Part shown: positions 44,114 to 53,922 of the stretch, piece by piece
How the letters are laid out: every line of letters starts with the position of its first letter
Numbering within the stretch: the first letter of the stretch is position 1
From: Exophiala sp. HKRS030
Taxonomy: Eukaryota; Ascomycota; Eurotiomycetes; Chaetothyriales; Herpotrichiellaceae
Direction of reading: 5' to 3'
NCBI GenBank assembly: GCA_023897205.1
Contig: JAHWDD010000007.1
Coordinates: 2,356,001 to 2,420,000, forward strand
Length of the DNA stretch: 64,000 nucleotides
Notes under the pieces: model-generated
The model's input: the letters and a program-made list of their open reading frames with translations, nothing else
The model's database searches: none
Told to the model about the DNA's origin: nothing
Position numbers and translations under genes: made by a program

Positions 44114-45115
44114 CTATTTCTTCTTAGCATCCTCGGCCTCAGCCTTGGCCTTGGCTCTCTTCTCGCGCGCACCAGCGAATCTGGCATCGGACCGGGCAAT
44201 TCTCAATCGCTTGTAAGCATTCTCCTCGCCCTTTGGCAGATCGCTCTTCTTGATCTCGCTGATGCCGTGCTTGATGCCGACGCCCGAGTCGATAGGTAGC
44301 GAGGCGCGAATCTTGGCAACCGTGTTGTCCTTGCTGACGCCCTTGACCTCGTCGGCGCTGCTGTCGAGTTTCTTGTGCTGGCCGCCCTTGCGTGGGAACA
44401 GGATCAGGCGCGCCTTGTATGTCTTCAGTCGCTCGACGTTCAGGGCAAGGCTTTCTTGCGATGTCGTCTGGCGGCGAGGGTCGACGGAGATGCCGATTGT
44501 GGGTGCGAGTTTGCGTGGGATGCCGGCTTCCTATTTGCGTTCAAAAATTCTTCATGTTAGCCTTTCTCGATCTTGTGATGGGGTGTAAGGTCTGTGCAGG
44601 ACGGAACGATTGTGAGGAAAATGGGTATCTTGACACAATAATATTGTGTGGTTGTTGGTTTCCATCATGAATTCCCTTTTGTTGAATCGTCTCTTAATCT
44701 CCTTCACACTCCCGTAGAGTTTGTGATATCTCCCACACAACACATGACTCCAACCCCATTTGCCTTATATCATGATCTTCGATGTTTCATTTTAAACCAA
44801 TCCAACAGTCCGCCTTGTACTTGATTCTCCTATGCCAAAACCAAATGGGAAAATTTTGGGAAACTTCCTTACCTTCAATTCAGCGAAAGTGAAACCCCTT
44901 CCAGCACGGGCACGACGGTTGTACTTGATAGTTGGGCATCTGACGACGGGTCGGAGGCGGTCGGTAGGACGAGGAGCGACAGCGGCGGCCTTTGACAGAC
45001 GAGCAGCACGGCGTCGAGACTTGCGGCCTGGCTGGTCAAAGTGCACGCGCACTCGACGTTGCCAGTCCTTGTGGAAATGGTTGTTGGGGAGCTGTTGGTT
45101 GTGCTTGATCGCCAT
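44114..45115 (-). CDS. RPL13: 60S ribosomal protein eL13
   Basis: Two exons on the minus strand, 45115-44873 and 44530-44114, separated by a 342-bp intron. The product is 219 aa. Exon 1 starts MAIKHNQQLPNNHFHKDWQR and contains the basic eL13 block HFDQPGRKSRRRAARLSKA and PTIKYNRRARAGRGF. Exon 2 begins EAGIPRKLAPTIGISVDPRR, the most conserved eL13 segment, then ARLILFPRKGGQHKK, and ends in a Lys/Ala-rich tail. The protein sits on the solvent side of the 60S subunit. A perfect TCACGTGA palindrome lies 209 bp upstream of the start codon, in keeping with reports of Cbf1-type sites in ribosomal-protein promoters of some ascomycetes. The first intron is much longer than others in the window, a common feature of ribosomal-protein genes. 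Confidence 0.97.
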
Positions 45116-45665
45116 TGTGTCGGATGACGAACGAACGAACGAAACAGCTGATGGTAAGGAGGAGGGTTGGGTTGATGAGGGTGGTTGAGGAAGAGGGAGA
45201 GGGATTTCGTAGAATTAGTCGTTTCGAGATTCCCGCTCGCTTTGCGTGTGCGACTTGCTCACTCGCCCGCAGGGCAATGGAATCTTTTGGTTGTGCGCTA
45301 GTGTGCTTGCCAAGATTTGAATATCACGTGATGTTGTCTTGGCGTGCGCCAACCACTAGACTCGCCAGCCTCACATTTGAGCCGTCGCCAATGCATCTAC
45401 AGGCACTGGTTAGGTAAGGTAGAGTGCCGATTATTTGAAAGATGCTCTCATAAAAAGTAAAAGACCTGAGATCGATTTGTATGTCGTTGCACGATGAACA
45501 TATTTAGGTAGATATCATTTCATATGAGTGAGTAACGAGCTATTTCAGTAGAGATATCTTTTCATGCTCTTCATCTCATCCGCTTCGGGAGATTGGGTAT
45601 CATTACATCACGCGCTTCTTCGTTCTTCATCTCAGCATCACATCTCAATCATCATCTTCATCGTA
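45116..45665. promoter_or_regulatory. eL13 promoter and 3' flank of the coiled-coil gene
   Basis: The promoter of the minus-strand eL13 gene includes TCACGTGA at 45324-45331. The left-hand (45116-45200) sequence is purine-rich on the plus strand, so the leader is pyrimidine-rich, as expected for a ribosomal-protein gene. No coding signal. Confidence 0.6.
45324..45331. promoter_or_regulatory. TCACGTGA palindrome (E-box/CDEI-type), eL13 promoter
   Basis: A perfect 8-bp palindrome with a CACGTG E-box core. It is the consensus class bound by basic helix-loop-helix factors such as Cbf1. Identical sites lie at 18844-18851, 26783-26790 and 41467-41474. Binding is inferred. Confidence 0.55.
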
Positions 45666-47032
45666 TCATCTTTGACTCCATGACTCAATGCCCAACCCAA
45701 TTCCTTGAGACACTTTTGCTTTTTTAACCTTCAAGTCAGACTCTCCAAAACTTGCGCCACGCTTTCTGCTCTGAGTCGGCTTCTTAACAGGACCAAAAAG
45801 CTTCGTCTGCAGCAGATTGCTCGATCTTTCAGCGCTCTGGGAGAGTCTCAAGCTCTCTTGTGTTCCGGGGTTCCTTCGTAACATATCGCTTGCAAGGGAA
45901 CTTGCCTGTGATTGTTGTATATCATCATCCCCAAGATCCTCAGCATCTGAAATTGAGATTGTGCTGTCTCTATCGTGTTGTTCCCTTTCGGCCGACTCGA
46001 TCACGAGTTGTGACGCAGGGCTGAGAAAGGGACCATTGATTCTGAATAGCCATCATGTGTAAGTGGACGGCGTTGTGCGGGTGTAGTGTGTAGGGATGAC
46101 AGTGAATGAGCTCCTCGTGTATGGCCATGTTTGACCTTGGTAGTGTGTGTCCTCGTTGGAGTCGATGGCACACTGAGACTTTCAGCACTGAGGACTTGAT
46201 CCGCGGCCAGTAAAGCAGCAATGTTGGAGTGATTTGGGGCACTCCCAGGAAATCGTGGGATAACTTTCCTCTGTGGCGTTGAGAAAATGTCGCGAGGGGT
46301 GTTATAGGTTGGTGATAGGCTTTTAAGTCGACTGAAATGTTCTCTATTGTCGCGAATGCGTTTCTTAAGCAATGTGTTCTCTTCCATCAACAACTCGCAC
46401 TTATCTTTCTCCATCTCAATCAATTTCTTTGCGCGTTGAAGTCGACGCTCAGCCTCATTTCTTTCATCTTCGAGGGCTTTGCATGATTTAGTCAATTCAT
46501 CAATCTGCGGTTGTGATGGAGCCTGGGCAGTATGAACAGCAGTGAAGGAGTTGCGATTCCTATGATCGGCAGCTTGAAGGACTTCGACTTCCCTTCGCGT
46601 CATCTGATGCTCTACCTCAGCACGTTGAGCAGCCTCTTCTGATTCCATTGCAAGTAAACTATGCTGCAATTTGAGATGTGCGACTGAAGTCCTTGCGTCT
46701 CGAACAGTCGCTACGAGCTCTTCGACCATTTTGCGCAATTCCGAACTGTCTGCACTGGCAATTGCATCGGGAGTCGGTAAGGCACGCAGAACGTTGACTT
46801 GGATTGTATCTGGTGGTGATGCTAAGAGTGCATCATTAGGGTTGGCTCGACTTGGTTGAGAATGGAATCGAGCAGGTTGTGCTGATGGTGGTGGTGTCAT
46901 ACTTGAGGACATTGCAGGCGGTGAAGTATAGGCAGATTTGCTGATGCTGTCGGCGGAGTGAGAGCGTGCAGGCGGTGGAGTCGATGGAACGACAAGATCT
47001 TCATGTCTGGATTCTGTCGCCGAGTTTGCCAT
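45666..47032 (-). CDS. coiled-coil protein, probably interrupted by a one-base frameshift
   Basis: From the ATG at 47032 an open frame of 343 codons runs to 46001. A second frame continues from about 46030 to the stop at 45666, and with one added base the whole is 455 aa. The N-terminus (1-95) is Ser/Pro-rich and disordered with TPPP motifs. Residues about 95-240 form a long coiled coil (ELRKMVEELVATVRDARTSV... and RLQRAKKLIEMEKDKCELLM). A Thr/Pro-rich part follows, with TPRDIFSTPQRK and SVPSTPTRT, looking like CDK sites. Then come SESMVPFLSPASQLVIESAERE across the break and an acidic/basic tail with a KKPTQSRKRG nuclear signal. I do not recognise the family. The architecture suggests a cytoskeletal, spindle-pole or septum-type scaffold, but that is inference. 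The break coincides with GGG on the plus strand (CCC in the gene) at 46029-46031. Confidence 0.75.
46029..46031 (-). other. probable frameshift site in the coiled-coil gene (C run one short)
   Basis: On the gene strand GTCCCTTTCTC reads VPFSALRHNS and stops. With one more C it reads VPFLSPASQLVIESAERE and opens 110 further codons with coding-like composition. A 27-bp GT-AG pair nearby is too short to be an intron. Confidence 0.65.
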
Positions 47033-47926
47033 GGCTACAACAGATGTGAGAAATGGTCTCTGGTAGTGTACCGCTCTCTTTATTGTAGATAATCGATCGA
47101 ACAGTGAGGGGTATTATTGAGATCGTCGCAAGAACCGTTTGGTATCTAAGTAGAGTCTCGGTATTGGTGGAGCCCAAAGTTGAAGAACGGAAATGTCAAG
47201 CCGAAAGTGGTTTTCAATTCATTGTCTGACACATGGTGAGATGAAGAAAGAGTCCGTGAGCTGTATAAGGACCAGGTTATTGGAATGATGTATGTGCGGA
47301 AGACCATCTGAGAAAAGGCACGGGGACTCAGGGTTGATAGTTGACAGGCTGGGCTGACGGTTCAGTCGCAAGTCTGTAACAGAAGAGGTTGGGGGAGGGA
47401 ACAGAGACCCGCGAAGCGTGAGGGAGGAGGGTTGAAGCAAGCCTTCGGGGCTAATAGTCTGCGAGGTGGGTAGAGATGGAGTGGGTGCGAGACGAGAAGG
47501 TTGGAGGTTGAAAAGTGACGAGTCAAGTTCCGGACTAGTGGGCAAAAGCGTGTCGTGCTTGACCGGATCGAGACTTAGTTGGAGACTAGGCTAGATCAGG
47601 TGAGCTAAAAGTGGTTTACCGGACAACCAGTCGATCCTGCCTCACATTCATCTTCGTCTACCAGTGATTCCCCCTTTCCCTTTCCGTCTGTAAACATTGC
47701 TTGTCCGCCCGTGCCCGCCCTCACGTCTCCAGCATTATTATCACCTCTCTTGTCTCTTTATTGACTTGTCCGCAAGCTCGGATCCAGACCGCGGTTTCGA
47801 GTCCCAGAAAACATGTCCCATATTCCCATATCTATGGGTTCATAGACTTTCGACTGTCAATAATGGTTTCAACCAAGCAATAAATTGACTTCAACGGGAT
47901 TCGCGGGCCAATACAATCAACCAGCC
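47033..47926. promoter_or_regulatory. divergent promoter region, coiled-coil gene / LRR gene
   Basis: 894 bp holding both promoters. An ATG at about 47862 opens only a six-codon frame (upstream ORF) before the LRR gene. No site can be assigned with confidence. Confidence 0.5.
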
Positions 47927-50900
47927 ATGGACCAGGAACATGGGCCTAATATTCCCATCCGGGGCAGCATTTCACGACTATCGCGGCTTCCCATGCCACG
48001 TTCCATGGCTTCTAGCGACAACTTGAGGCTCACTTCGCGAGCTTCTGCTGTTCCAGGTACTCACCATGATGATTTGCGAAAAAACTCCCAGCTACCGCGC
48101 CCTGCTGGACCCAAAATTCCAAGTCCATTAGTGGACAACTTCAATCATTCGCTAAAATCGAGATATGACTGGACCGGTTCCATGCGTTCGAGGAGCGTAT
48201 CCCCGGTGCGCGATGCTCTCCGGGACGCCCGCAACGCGTCCTTGGACACAACCCCGCCAGGGTCAAACTCGGATGCTCCCATCTTCGACGAAGGGGATGA
48301 AAATCCCAGAAATCTTGACAAGGATGAAATTAGGCCTGAAGCAACCGTGAAGCGGCGACACAGGCCTTCTTTATCTGAAAGGGCCATGGAGACTTTGGCA
48401 CAGATCTCACCTTGTCCATCTCCCACAGCACGTCGTCTCAGTATAGCTGGTACGGATTCTAATATGCCACCTCCAATACGGCCGGCATCAAGCATGAGGG
48501 TTTCTCGTCCGACTACACCGGCAGTGGGACGTCTAGACTCGCCGACTAAAACTCCGTTTCGACCTCCGGGTAGAAGCTCTCCGACCAAGGACACCCACGT
48601 CTTGCCAACAATCATGTCCCCTGGAGATATTTACACACCTCCAAAAGCCTTCGTTCGAGGACAGCGGTCTCGGATAGCCAAACCTCTCCATGAGTCCAAG
48701 CGGTCCGTGAGTACAGCTTTCGAGATACCACCTTCACAGACTGCCTCGTTACGATTATCAAACAATCAATCCTCAAGGGTGATGTCCAGAACGACCTATG
48801 ACAGCAAGACCATTGCTTCACATCCTGTTAGATCGAAAGCTAATGTGGCCTCGATTTCCAAGGATGCCGCACCTCCAGTACTTAATAGCGGGAAGCTTGC
48901 AGTCTCCAACATTGATCAGCAAAAGACTCTGTTACGACCTCGGACGAGAGGCGAGAATTCCATTGCACCTTCAACACCCCCTTCCGCCAACTCAAAGAAG
49001 ATGAAAGATCATCCAACGATAGCAAAGGTCGGAACTCACAAAATCGAAGCCAAGGATTCGCCAAAGTCCTCCGCTGCTCTCAGAGAGACAATTGCAAAAG
49101 CTAAGGCTGCGAAGAGAAAAACCATGGAGTCAGCTGAAGGGAAATCTGATGAGCCATTTGTTGAATCGTCTTGGCCCTCGCCATTCGGCGGTGACGGACT
49201 CTCCTCTGTCGTTGACGCCAAAGGCTTAATGCGAAGACGCCTTCAACAGGCCGTTACGTCCGGTAGCTTGAATATACAGGGATTGTCCCTCAGATCGATA
49301 CCCGATGAAGTCATGAGATTGTATGAAGTGGACAACAGCACAGTGAATTGGTCTGAGATGGTCGACCTTGTTAAATTCAACGCAGCAGACAATGAGATAA
49401 CAGAACTCGGAATCGAGATATTCCCAGATTATAGCATGGAAGAACTTACGAATGACGAGGAGAAAACCAATCAGTTTGCGGGATTGCAAGCAATTGACCT
49501 CCATGGAAACCTTTTGCGTCAAATCCCACTCGGCGTGCGAAAGTTGGAAAGGTTGCACACTCTGGATTTGAGTAAAAATCAACTGGGGAATAACTCATGG
49601 ACCGTTATTGGGCAGATTCCGAACTTGAAGGAGTTGTTCATCGGTGATAATCTCCTAGATGGAGTCTTCGATTTGGGCGATAACATTCCCTTGAACCTAG
49701 AGGTCTTAGACCTCCGTGGAAACAAATTCACCGCCCTGGCTTCGGGCACTCTTTCACAGCTCAAGTCTCTGAAGACACTCAATTGTGCAAGCAACAGTCT
49801 TAGCACGGTTCCTTGGGAAGTATTGGAAACGCTGCCACTAATCGACTTGAACATATCCAAGAATCGATTAAGTGGAACGCTATTCCCGTCTACGATAGCA
49901 GCTCACCACTTACGCAATCTCGATGTCTCGCACAATCAACTAGATCAACTCTCCACAGACGAGCTTGACTTGCCCAACGTTCGGGTTCTCAACCTGAGTG
50001 GTAATCGGTTGATTCAAATTCCTAACTTGAGGAGCTGTTCCCTTCTACAGACACTATTCGTTTCAGAAAATCAGCTCACAGACATACCCCAAGGCTTCGG
50101 AGAGCTTGCCGTGCTGAAAAGTGCAGACTTTGGCTACAACAATATCAAGACTATTGGCACCGAAATTGGGCGCATGGACAACCTCGCCAATCTTGTTCTA
50201 GCAGGCAATCCCCTCCGTGAAAAGAGATTTTTGAAAATCAGCACTGCAGAACTAAAGCAAGCTCTTGAAAGAAAGACAGATACGGAGCATCCGAAGACGG
50301 ATGGAGATCATGCTTCTACCTTCCCTGCTTCTGCTGAGTCGATTCGTTTCAAGGTCCACAATGGAGTTTTGGATCTGTCATCTCAGAACTTGACCTTTGT
50401 TCACATCGACGAGATTGACTTTGACGAAACAGAGGGCCCTGTTCATACACTCAAACTTTCCAACAACGACCTAACCACATTCCCACTGGAATTACTCTCT
50501 CATGCAGCAGTCAAATACTCGATTCGCGCACTCGACCTTAGCCACAATCCTCTTCTTGATTCAACTGGATATCTTTCTTCGGAGCTGTTTCTTCCAAATC
50601 TCAAGTCGCTGTACATTGTAAGCACAGGTCTGACTTCTCTGGACTCTCTAACTACCTACCTGAAAGCGCCGTCATTAAGTGAATTGAATATCTCATGTCA
50701 CAGACTTACAGGTCATGTTCCATGGGTACGAGCCTGGTGGCCCAACTGTGTCAGCTTGCTCGCGACAGACAATTGGTTCAACAGTGTTGATACTGAAGGT
50801 GTGCGGGGGCTGGAGGTGCTTGACATTCGGAATAACGAGATTGAAGCATTGCCACCAAAGATAGGACTACTTGGAAATTATGTTGGAAGTGCAAGAGAAC

Positions 50901-51052
50901 CCGGCAAACTCAAGGTTCTGGAAGTCAGTGGCAATAAATTCCGCGTCCCTCGATTGGCTATCGTGGAGAAGGGAACAGAAGCCGTGCTGAGAGACTTGAG
51001 GCGCATGATATCAGAGAACGACGTGCCTGAAGAATGGAAGGAGATGATATGA
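47927..51052 (+). CDS. large leucine-rich-repeat protein, LRRC40-like
   Basis: Intronless, 1041 aa from the ATG at 47927; the open frame extends 14 codons further upstream without another ATG. Residues 1-430 are disordered, Ser/Pro/Arg-rich, with many SPT/TPP motifs (SPTKTPFRPPGRSSP) and a Lys/Ala helix near 400. From about 440 the chain forms typical LRRs: MRRRLQQAVTSGSLNIQGLSLRSIP, then units of the form LxxLxLxxNxLxxIP (LQAIDLHGNLLRQIP, LHTLDLSKNQLG, LEVLDLRGNKFTAL, VRVLNLSGNRLIQIP). A second LRR block lies after a linker at 790-820. The C-terminus EKGTEAVLRDLRRMI matches the capping helix of LRRC40-type proteins. These are intracellular LRR scaffolds whose function in fungi is poorly known. 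The long disordered N-terminus is an addition relative to metazoan LRRC40. Confidence 0.85.
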   Translation: MDQEHGPNIPIRGSISRLSRLPMPRSMASSDNLRLTSRASAVPGTHHDDLRKNSQLPRPAGPKIPSPLVDNFNHSLKSRYDWTGSMRSRSVSPVRDALRDARNASLDTTPPGSNSDAPIFDEGDENPRNLDKDEIRPEATVKRRHRPSLSERAMETLAQISPCPSPTARRLSIAGTDSNMPPPIRPASSMRVSRPTTPAVGRLDSPTKTPFRPPGRSSPTKDTHVLPTIMSPGDIYTPPKAFVRGQRSRIAKPLHESKRSVSTAFEIPPSQTASLRLSNNQSSRVMSRTTYDSKTIASHPVRSKANVASISKDAAPPVLNSGKLAVSNIDQQKTLLRPRTRGENSIAPSTPPSANSKKMKDHPTIAKVGTHKIEAKDSPKSSAALRETIAKAKAAKRKTMESAEGKSDEPFVESSWPSPFGGDGLSSVVDAKGLMRRRLQQAVTSGSLNIQGLSLRSIPDEVMRLYEVDNSTVNWSEMVDLVKFNAADNEITELGIEIFPDYSMEELTNDEEKTNQFAGLQAIDLHGNLLRQIPLGVRKLERLHTLDLSKNQLGNNSWTVIGQIPNLKELFIGDNLLDGVFDLGDNIPLNLEVLDLRGNKFTALASGTLSQLKSLKTLNCASNSLSTVPWEVLETLPLIDLNISKNRLSGTLFPSTIAAHHLRNLDVSHNQLDQLSTDELDLPNVRVLNLSGNRLIQIPNLRSCSLLQTLFVSENQLTDIPQGFGELAVLKSADFGYNNIKTIGTEIGRMDNLANLVLAGNPLREKRFLKISTAELKQALERKTDTEHPKTDGDHASTFPASAESIRFKVHNGVLDLSSQNLTFVHIDEIDFDETEGPVHTLKLSNNDLTTFPLELLSHAAVKYSIRALDLSHNPLLDSTGYLSSELFLPNLKSLYIVSTGLTSLDSLTTYLKAPSLSELNISCHRLTGHVPWVRAWWPNCVSLLATDNWFNSVDTEGVRGLEVLDIRNNEIEALPPKIGLLGNYVGSAREPGKLKVLEVSGNKFRVPRLAIVEKGTEAVLRDLRRMISENDVPEEWKEMI

Positions 51053-51586
51053 ATAAGATGAGAGCATTTTTGAATGAGACAAAATCATGGTGAGAGGGAC
51101 TTCCTTCGACTTAGCATCCAAGCAATGCTGTGCATTGGACCACTTTCTATTCTTTCCTGGCCTAGCCATCGATTTTAATTCTCGAAATTTTAGTCTTCGA
51201 AAATTCTTCGGCCTAGAATTGTTTTGGACAAAAGCGTTTCGCATAGTACAATGGACATAGATCTGTTTGGAGAAAGTCAATTTATCAATTGTATACATCG
51301 TATCAAACAAGTTGGGATTTTGAAGGGTTTGCTCAGATCGAGCGGGCAAGGCTGCGCGGGGCAAGGCTGTCAGGCAAAAGAAGGCGGTGAAGGTAAATTG
51401 GCAGAATTCGTTTCCGAGTCCTCGCCCAATGTTTTCCTCTCCACACGCTTCGTCGGCGAGTAGTCAGTGATGGATGCAGAACACACGCAAAACGCAAAAC
51501 AACATTACTTTTCTGTCACCTCATCGACGGATCATTCTGGTCTCTCCTCTCACTCGTTCTCCTTCTACTCTCGCACCGGATAAATC
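51053..51586. other. intergenic, BUB3 promoter
   Basis: 3' flank of the LRR gene and promoter of BUB3. CGAGCGGGCAAGGCTGCG near 51340 contains a short GGCAAGGCTG duplication. No coding signal. Confidence 0.55.
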
Positions 51587-52860
51587 ATGTCAAGCAGTAT
51601 GTGAAAAGACTCTTTCCCAAACAAATAACAAAAGTTAGTTCCAAATCCAATACCATCTACTAACACTCGCACCATCCAGACCAATTCCCTGTGACCGACG
51701 TTCCCGCCGACGCCATTTCGGCCTTGAAATTCTCACCCCACGCCAATTCACTGCGCTTCGCGGTGGCCTCATGGGACAAACATGTATATCTGTACGAGGT
51801 CAGCGACGGCAAGACATGCACGCAGTTAGCCAAATACGAGCATCGCGCACCCGTGCTGGACGTGTGTTTTGGCAAAGACGACAATGAGCTATATTCGGCG
51901 TGTTTGGACTGGGATGTGAGAAGGTACGTGAAAAGAAGAAAGAGAAGGACAAGGCGAAAGAACTTTGCGCGGGCAGATCCAAATCCCCTAAGCTAGAGAG
52001 AACACCGCATCCCCGACTGACTCCTCTATCTGTGCCACAGGATCGATGTCGCATCGGCAAGCCAAACCGTTCTCTCAACACACGACGCTGGCGTGCGTTC
52101 AGTCGTGTACAGTGTTCAACACGACCTAGTCATCTCCGCGGCGTGGGATTCGACCCTACACATCCACAGCGGCAGCAGCAAAGGCAGCGGACCAGATGCG
52201 ACGGCGCCGTGGCCCACAGCGAGCATCACACTACCATCGAAACCCTTCTCGTTGTCGCTATCACCGTCGAAACTCGTCGTCGCCATGTCCTCTCGCCAGC
52301 TACACATCTACGACCTCGCAACGCTCGCGACATCATGCGCCAACGGGGCCAACAGCCTCCAGAACCGACTGGACATCGAGCCGTGGCAGCGGCGCGAGAG
52401 CTCATTGAAATTCATGACGCGGGCGGTCGCGTGCATGCCGAGCGATGAGGGCTACGCCAGCTCGAGTATTGAGGGTCGTGTCGCCGTGGAGTGGTTTGAT
52501 CCGAGCACCGAAAGCCAGGCTAGGAAGTATGCGTTCAAATGCCATCGGCAGCCGGTCGATGATGTCGATGTCGTGTATCCCGTCAATGCGTTGGCGTTTC
52601 ACCCACTTCATGGCACATTTGCCACGGGCGGCGGAGACGGTGTCGTTGCGATCTGGGATGCGGTTGCGAAGAGGAGAATCAGGATTTATCCAAAGCTGGC
52701 CAGTGGCGTGGCTGCTACAAGTTTCAGTTCCAATGGGAAATATCTAGCTACGGCTATCAGCCCGGGTTTCGAAGATGGCAAGGACGAGATTGCCAATGGA
52801 CAGATTGGAATCTTTATCCGAGAGTTGGGAGAAAACGAGGTCAAGAGGAAGACAAAGTGA
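51587..52860 (+). CDS. BUB3: spindle-checkpoint WD40 protein Bub3
   Basis: Three exons: 51587-51596, 51680-51923 and 52041-52860. The product is 357 aa. The first coding exon is only 10 nt (ATG TCA AGC A); it joins to give MSSNQFPVTDVPADAISALKFSP. WD-type blades include LRFAVASWDKHVYLYEV, ELYSACLDWDVRRIDV, DLVISAAWDSTLHIH, VEWFD and VNALAFHPLHGTFATGGGDGVVAIWDAVAKRRI. The order matches Bub3: a short protein with the characteristic FATGGGDG blade near the end and a C-terminal EDGKDEIANGQIGIFIREL segment. Bub3 binds GLEBS motifs of Bub1 and BubR1/Mad3 and phosphorylated MELT repeats at kinetochores. The first-exon start is inferred from the splice signals GTATGTG and CCATCCAG and fits Bub3 N-termini. 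Confidence 0.93.
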
Positions 52861-52941
52861 TATATCCTGGTGATCAAAATATTGTCTGTGAGTATCCCGG
52901 TCTATCGGCAACGACATCTCAGATTGATGGAACGTGAGGAT

Positions 52942-53922
52942 CTACTTATCTATGACGGCAGTTTCTGTGAGCTCAGCGGAGGTCACAGGTATCAGTCGTG
53001 GATATGAAGCAACAATCGAATGTCGCTTCTCACGAGCTCGCCGCAGAGTTACAGAGCCGTCAGCCATACCGAAGTAACAGGCTATCGGGCGTTGACCACC
53101 AACGACACCGGCGGCTTGGGCTTCTGGGCCGGTTGGACCGCAGAAGAGGCCAACGGCAAGGACACCATTGATGTCTTTGATGGCTCGTGCCAGCAACTCT
53201 ACCTCCCAAACACCATTTTCACCGTCACCCTTTTGACCTTTGGCAACATCTTCGGAGATGAGCAGGGGTTTTGGGAATGGGGCGTCGACAATGAAGAAAT
53301 CTTGGTCGGTCTTGACAGGGCCAGCCTTGGCCATGTGGCCTTCTCGAATCTGAGGACCCGCACCGGAAGGGCTTTTACTTCCCAACATGCGTAGTCTCTT
53401 CATGACCTGTCGGGCTGCTTTGGGTTCGACTTCAATGGGGATGGTGGGCCATTTCGTGACAAGACGGTGCTGGAGCTTTCGATGGTCTAGCGAAGTTTAG
53501 CGTAAAGGAATGGTCTAAAGATTCGGGTATTTCCAGGAATAATTACCTGCAACACAGATGAATTGTTTTGCGCGCATAGCGACCAGCTTTTCTTGATAGA
53601 GACAAGCTCCGCCACCCTTTATACAATTCAAATCCTCATCGACCTCGTCAGCTCCATCAAAGGCAACGTCGATTTGGGCGTCGTCGGGTAATGCGTCAAA
53701 TTCAATGGGCACCAGACCAGCATTGATTATAAGTTGTTTTGACTGGTAGCCGGTAGGAACAAAGCCAATTCTCGACACATCTCTTCCTAGCTCTTTGATT
53801 GCTTCGACAACATAGACGATGGTAGTGCCGGAGCCGATGCCAACGAAACGCGGATTGTCTGGGAAGTGGTTTCGAACGGCTTCTTGTGCAGCGGCACGTT
53901 TTGCGGCTTCAATGTCAGCCAT
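52942..53922 (-). CDS. RKI1: ribose-5-phosphate isomerase
   Basis: Two exons on the minus strand, 53922-53547 and 53486-52942, with a 60-bp intron. The product is 306 aa. The RpiA fold is evident: the phosphate-binding GIGSGTT near residue 30, the substrate loop PTGYQSKQLI, the catalytic DGADEVDEDLNCIKGGGAC, and after the junction the catalytic-lysine region and GFFCGPTG-like loop (AVGLFCGPTGPEA). It interconverts ribose-5-phosphate and ribulose-5-phosphate in the cytosol, in the same pathway as the transketolase 29 kb away. The tail after GQRPIACYFGMADGSV (RRAREKRHSIVAS...) is longer than in bacterial RpiA, as in other fungi. The start was chosen at MADIEAAKRAAAQEAV. An in-frame ATG nine codons upstream is possible. 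Confidence 0.94.
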
